Assembly (NCBI GenBank): GCA_905236445.1
Contig: CAJOPQ010000056.1
Span: 1-7,814, forward strand
Direction: 5' to 3'
From: an uncultured Clostridia bacterium
Lineage (GTDB): Bacteria > Bacillota > Clostridia > Christensenellales > UBA1242
Length of the DNA stretch: 7,814 nucleotides
The stretch's first letter is position 1, and each line of letters opens with the position of its first letter. Below are positions 5,958-7,814 of this stretch, one piece after another. The notes beneath the pieces were generated by a model. That model saw only the letters and a program-made list of their open reading frames with translations. It did not search any database and was not told the DNA's origin. Made by a program: the position numbers and the translations under genes.

Positions 5958-5978
5958 TAAACTAGTTCAACTAGTTTA
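5958..5978. promoter_or_regulatory. Perfect palindrome abutting the ftsAZ -10 box (candidate operator)
   Basis: Ten-base arms TAAACTAGTT (5958-5967) and AACTAGTTTA (5969-5978) flank a single central base. The repeat begins at the base next to the -10 hexamer (5979-5984) and covers the expected transcription start near 5972, the usual place for a repressor site. A further half-site AAACTAG occurs at 5925-5931. The binding protein is unknown. Confidence 0.55.
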
Positions 5979-6007
5979 AGTATAACCAAAAATTAATGCT
6001 GAGTCAA
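5979..6007 (-). promoter_or_regulatory. ftsA-ftsZ promoter
   Basis: Read on the minus strand, TTGACT (6007-6002) and TATACT (5984-5979) are separated by exactly 17 bases; each matches the sigma-A consensus at 5 of 6 positions. Transcription would start near 5972, giving a leader of about 90 bases. It shows that ftsA-ftsZ can be expressed separately from ftsQ and murA. Confidence 0.8.
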
Positions 6008-6037
6008 AGAAATTTAAGTAGTTATAGCTTTTATTAA

Positions 6038-6883
6038 TTAATCGCTTTGTCGATATCTTGCCATAAGCCTATCGCTAGTCTCATATACAAGAATTTCCCC
6101 TGTTGTATGATGACTATCGTGAATCTTCTCATAAGTAGCTATTCCCATGGCAACTTTATTATAAATATTGGAATATGCGTCGTTGATGCTTACTTTGATA
6201 CCATACTTAGTAGATATCTCTACTGTCTTAACAAATTCAAGATCATATCCAGAATCACTACTACTTCGAAACTTACCACTCTCGCAAAGCTTAATATTAG
6301 ATGCAAAGCCTTTGAAAGATGTTATGCTATAGCCTGCCGACACAAAAGAATTAACAGTGCTTAACAAAATATCTGTCACACCCGTCTCTTGTATAAAGTC
6401 ACATATCTTGTATCCCTTGCTTGCCAAGTCAACATTATCATACTCTATCTCAACAACAATAGGTGCAATATAACCTGTCTGCGTTAGATACTGTTTATCG
6501 CAAAACTTCAGTATTTTAAGCGATTTATCCGTTATTGCATAGGTGTTATCCTCTATCTTAATTGCATATACTTCTTCCCTTTCGCTAGCATGAATTACTA
6601 TATTATTAGGAAAAGTTTTCTCTATGCTAACGACTTCTAGATATGCATTTTTGCTCTCCAAATCGTCTTTTAATTTTGTTTTGTTAATCAAAAATATACT
6701 GTCGCCATATGGCACAGATACATCTTCTACAAACACATCTGTAGTATACTTAGCTAGAACATTTCTTTGATTTAAAAAATTAAAACTAATTGTTTTGAGA
6801 GTAAAAACACTGCTTGCCAGAATGATTATTAAGGCAATTATAAGCAATATTGAGATTAATATAATAAATTTCTTACTCTTCAT
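6038..6883 (-). CDS. ftsQ: Cell division protein FtsQ/DivIB
   Basis: FtsQ (DivIB in Gram-positives) is a single-pass membrane protein which, with FtsL/DivIC partners, controls the septal peptidoglycan synthase. This complete 281-residue copy has a short basic cytoplasmic start (MKSKK), a transmembrane helix about 6-27, and a POTRA domain about 28-107. The POTRA segment contains PYGDSIFLINKTKL (58-71), YLEVVSIEKTFPNNIVI (81-97) and EREEVYAI (101-108), matching the family pattern. The beta domain follows, with NTYAITDKSLKIL (113-125), and ends with a block typical of the family (VSINDAYSNIYNKVAMG, 231-247; TGEILVYETSD, 261-271). Order murA-ftsQ-ftsA-ftsZ confirms identity. The start is ATG at 6883 because the basic-then-hydrophobic N-terminus fits exactly, yet no Shine-Dalgarno sequence precedes it: the leader is T-rich and comes from a terminator hairpin 9 bases upstream. 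Confidence 0.92.
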   Translation of the reverse strand: MKSKKFIILISILLIIALIIILASSVFTLKTISFNFLNQRNVLAKYTTDVFVEDVSVPYGDSIFLINKTKLKDDLESKNAYLEVVSIEKTFPNNIVIHASEREEVYAIKIEDNTYAITDKSLKILKFCDKQYLTQTGYIAPIVVEIEYDNVDLASKGYKICDFIQETGVTDILLSTVNSFVSAGYSITSFKGFASNIKLCESGKFRSSSDSGYDLEFVKTVEISTKYGIKVSINDAYSNIYNKVAMGIATYEKIHDSHHTTGEILVYETSDRLMARYRQSD

Positions 6884-6892
6884 AATATAATT

Positions 6893-6927
6893 AAAAAAAC
6901 CAGATTAAATTATTTCTTTAATCTGGT
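6893..6927 (-). terminator. Intrinsic terminator after murA, immediately before ftsQ
   Basis: On the minus strand ACCAGATTAAA (6927-6917) pairs with TTTAATCTGGT (6909-6899), a perfect 11-bp stem with a 7-base loop, followed by six more T residues (6898-6893). It is the best intrinsic terminator on this strand. It lies 80 bases after the murA stop codon but only 9 bases before the ftsQ start codon, so ftsQ needs a promoter at or inside this element. Confidence 0.8.
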
Positions 6928-6930
6928 ATA

Positions 6931-6939
6931 AGTATAACA
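6931..6939 (-). promoter_or_regulatory. Candidate extended -10 promoter of ftsQ
   Basis: On the minus strand TG-T-TATACT (6939-6931) is an extended -10 element. The -35 region is poor; the nearest match, TTGTTT, gives a 15-base spacer. The start would fall near 6924, inside the first arm of the murA terminator, giving a leader of about 40 bases whose hairpin loses its first few bases. The sequence across the -10 box and beyond matches the ftsA promoter closely (14 of 16). Confidence 0.5.
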
Positions 6940-7007
6940 TCAATTTCTATTAAACAAAAATATTTTTTTACACATTATCAAGTTTATTTGTATGTAATAA
7001 TTACAAT
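6940..7007. other. Remaining murA-ftsQ intergenic DNA
   Basis: This A/T-rich stretch holds a 13-base palindrome TGTAATAATTACA (6993-7005) just after the murA stop codon, with no T-run of its own. No small gene or RNA structure was recognised here. Confidence 0.3.
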
Positions 7008-7814
7008 TTAATCAGTTATTCTCTTAATATCTACATTTAATTTACACAAATCTTTCTCTATTGCAAGATATCCTCTATCTATATGTTCAACATCTTTAAC
7101 AGTCGTATAGCCTTCTGCTACAATTCCTGCCAACACCAACCCTGCCCCACCTCTCAAGTCCGAGGCAATAACATTCGCTCCATACAGATTTGGCACACCT
7201 TTAACTATGGCAGACTGCTTATGAATGGTTACATCTGCACCCATCTTGGTCAACTCGTTAACAATCTTAAAGCGTGTTTCAAACAAATTCTCTGTTATCA
7301 CACTTACGCCTCTAGATATTGTCTGCATCGCAAGTATTTGGTTCTGCAGATCGGTCGGAAAACCGGGATAAGTCTGCGTAGATATCTTAGGAACACTTTT
7401 CAATGGCTTATTAGCAAAAATTTCTATCGTAGTTGGGGAGATTTTCAGCCTACACCCTGCCTGTTTCAACTTGCTAATAAGGTCATAATTATGCTCTGGA
7501 TTGACATTATTAAGTCTAATACTGCCTTTTGCCATTGCACAAGCAATAAGATATGTCCCTGTGATTATTCTATCCGAATATGGCAAATATGTACAACCAT
7601 GCAGTTTGTCTACTCCATCTATAACTATTGTTGATGTTCCTGCACCTGTTATCTTTGCACCCATAGCGTTCAAAAAATTTTGCAAATCTTCTATTTCTGG
7701 CTCGCACGCACAGTTATATATTGTAGTCCTTCCTTTAAGCTTAACACTTGCCATCATTATATTCTCTGTAGCACCTACCGATGGAAAATCTAAATGCACA
7801 ATATTTGGCTTCAT
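7008..7814 (-). CDS. murA: UDP-N-acetylglucosamine 1-carboxyvinyltransferase MurA (N-terminus outside window)
   Basis: MurA transfers enolpyruvate from phosphoenolpyruvate to UDP-GlcNAc in the cytosol, the first committed step of peptidoglycan synthesis. The visible 268 residues are the C-terminal two thirds; the Met at the window edge is internal, because it falls directly before LDFPSVGATENIMMA, which lies about 150 residues into the full protein. Alignment from memory with E. coli MurA gives a constant offset of 150: the conserved Asp of FPTD (visible 155, E. coli 305), Arg of DLRGGAGLVLAG (visible 221, E. coli 371) and Arg of HIDRGY (visible 247, E. coli 397) are all present. EPEIEDL (38-44) and DRIITGTYL (81-89) also fit the family. 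The catalytic Cys loop (Cys115 in E. coli) lies in the missing part. Firmicutes often have two copies (murAA, murAB); which one this is cannot be told. Confidence 0.96.
   Translation of the reverse strand: MKPNIVHLDFPSVGATENIMMASVKLKGRTTIYNCACEPEIEDLQNFLNAMGAKITGAGTSTIVIDGVDKLHGCTYLPYSDRIITGTYLIACAMAKGSIRLNNVNPEHNYDLISKLKQAGCRLKISPTTIEIFANKPLKSVPKISTQTYPGFPTDLQNQILAMQTISRGVSVITENLFETRFKIVNELTKMGADVTIHKQSAIVKGVPNLYGANVIASDLRGGAGLVLAGIVAEGYTTVKDVEHIDRGYLAIEKDLCKLNVDIKRITD

Noticed and set aside
5952..5980. Rightward promoter TTGACA (5952-5957), 17 bases, TTTAAG (5975-5980)
   Set aside because: The -10 match is weak, there is no rightward gene after it, and it coincides with the palindrome of a much better leftward promoter. 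An antisense RNA into ftsQ cannot be excluded but has no other support.
7083..7634. A 183-codon rightward frame antisense to murA
   Set aside because: The composition is low-complexity and Cys-rich without a domain, no start signal precedes it, and murA on the other strand matches its family throughout.

Overview
The window is AT-rich bacterial DNA with standard codon use (TGG for Trp; TAA and TAG stops), strong Shine-Dalgarno sequences before most genes, and ATG and TTG starts. The gene order murA - ftsQ/divIB - ftsA - ftsZ, read leftward, is the distal part of a division and cell-wall (dcw) cluster as found in low-G+C Firmicutes. Protein character (a clostridial-type FtsZ, a divergent FtsA) suggests an uncultured or poorly studied member of the Clostridia or a relative. 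This placement is inference from content; no taxonomic marker such as rRNA is present.

Layout. Bases 117-1526 (+) encode a complete phosphohexomutase (phosphoglucomutase/phosphomannomutase type) with its own extended -10 promoter and a hairpin terminator. Bases 1616-2849 (+) hold a good promoter followed by two tightly spaced genes of unknown function that appear to be diverged tandem paralogues. Bases 2941-3557 (+) hold a possible 18-codon leader ORF overlapping a gene for a membrane-anchored HExxH zinc-metallopeptidase-like protein, probably a lipoprotein. A bidirectional terminator at 3559-3601 separates these rightward genes from the leftward division genes.

On the minus strand, in transcription order, come murA (C-terminal two thirds only; the gene runs off the right edge), a terminator, ftsQ/divIB, then ftsA and ftsZ. 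FtsZ forms the division ring, FtsA normally ties it to the membrane, FtsQ/DivIB belongs to the FtsQLB scaffold that controls septal peptidoglycan synthesis, and MurA makes the first committed peptidoglycan precursor. ftsA-ftsZ have a clear promoter of their own (TTGACT-17-TATACT).

Most unusual points: (1) FtsA ends straight after the actin core, with no C-terminal amphipathic membrane helix, and two of its nucleotide-binding motifs are degenerate. (2) A perfect 10+10-base palindrome abuts the -10 box of the ftsAZ promoter, and a 16-base version of the promoter/operator junction (14 of 16 identical) recurs before ftsQ. (3) A terminator-like hairpin lies inside the ftsA leader. (4) The accessory block between the mutase and ftsZ encodes two unknown paralogues and a metallopeptidase-like lipoprotein. 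No RNA genes, CRISPR arrays, insertion sequences or integrases were seen.
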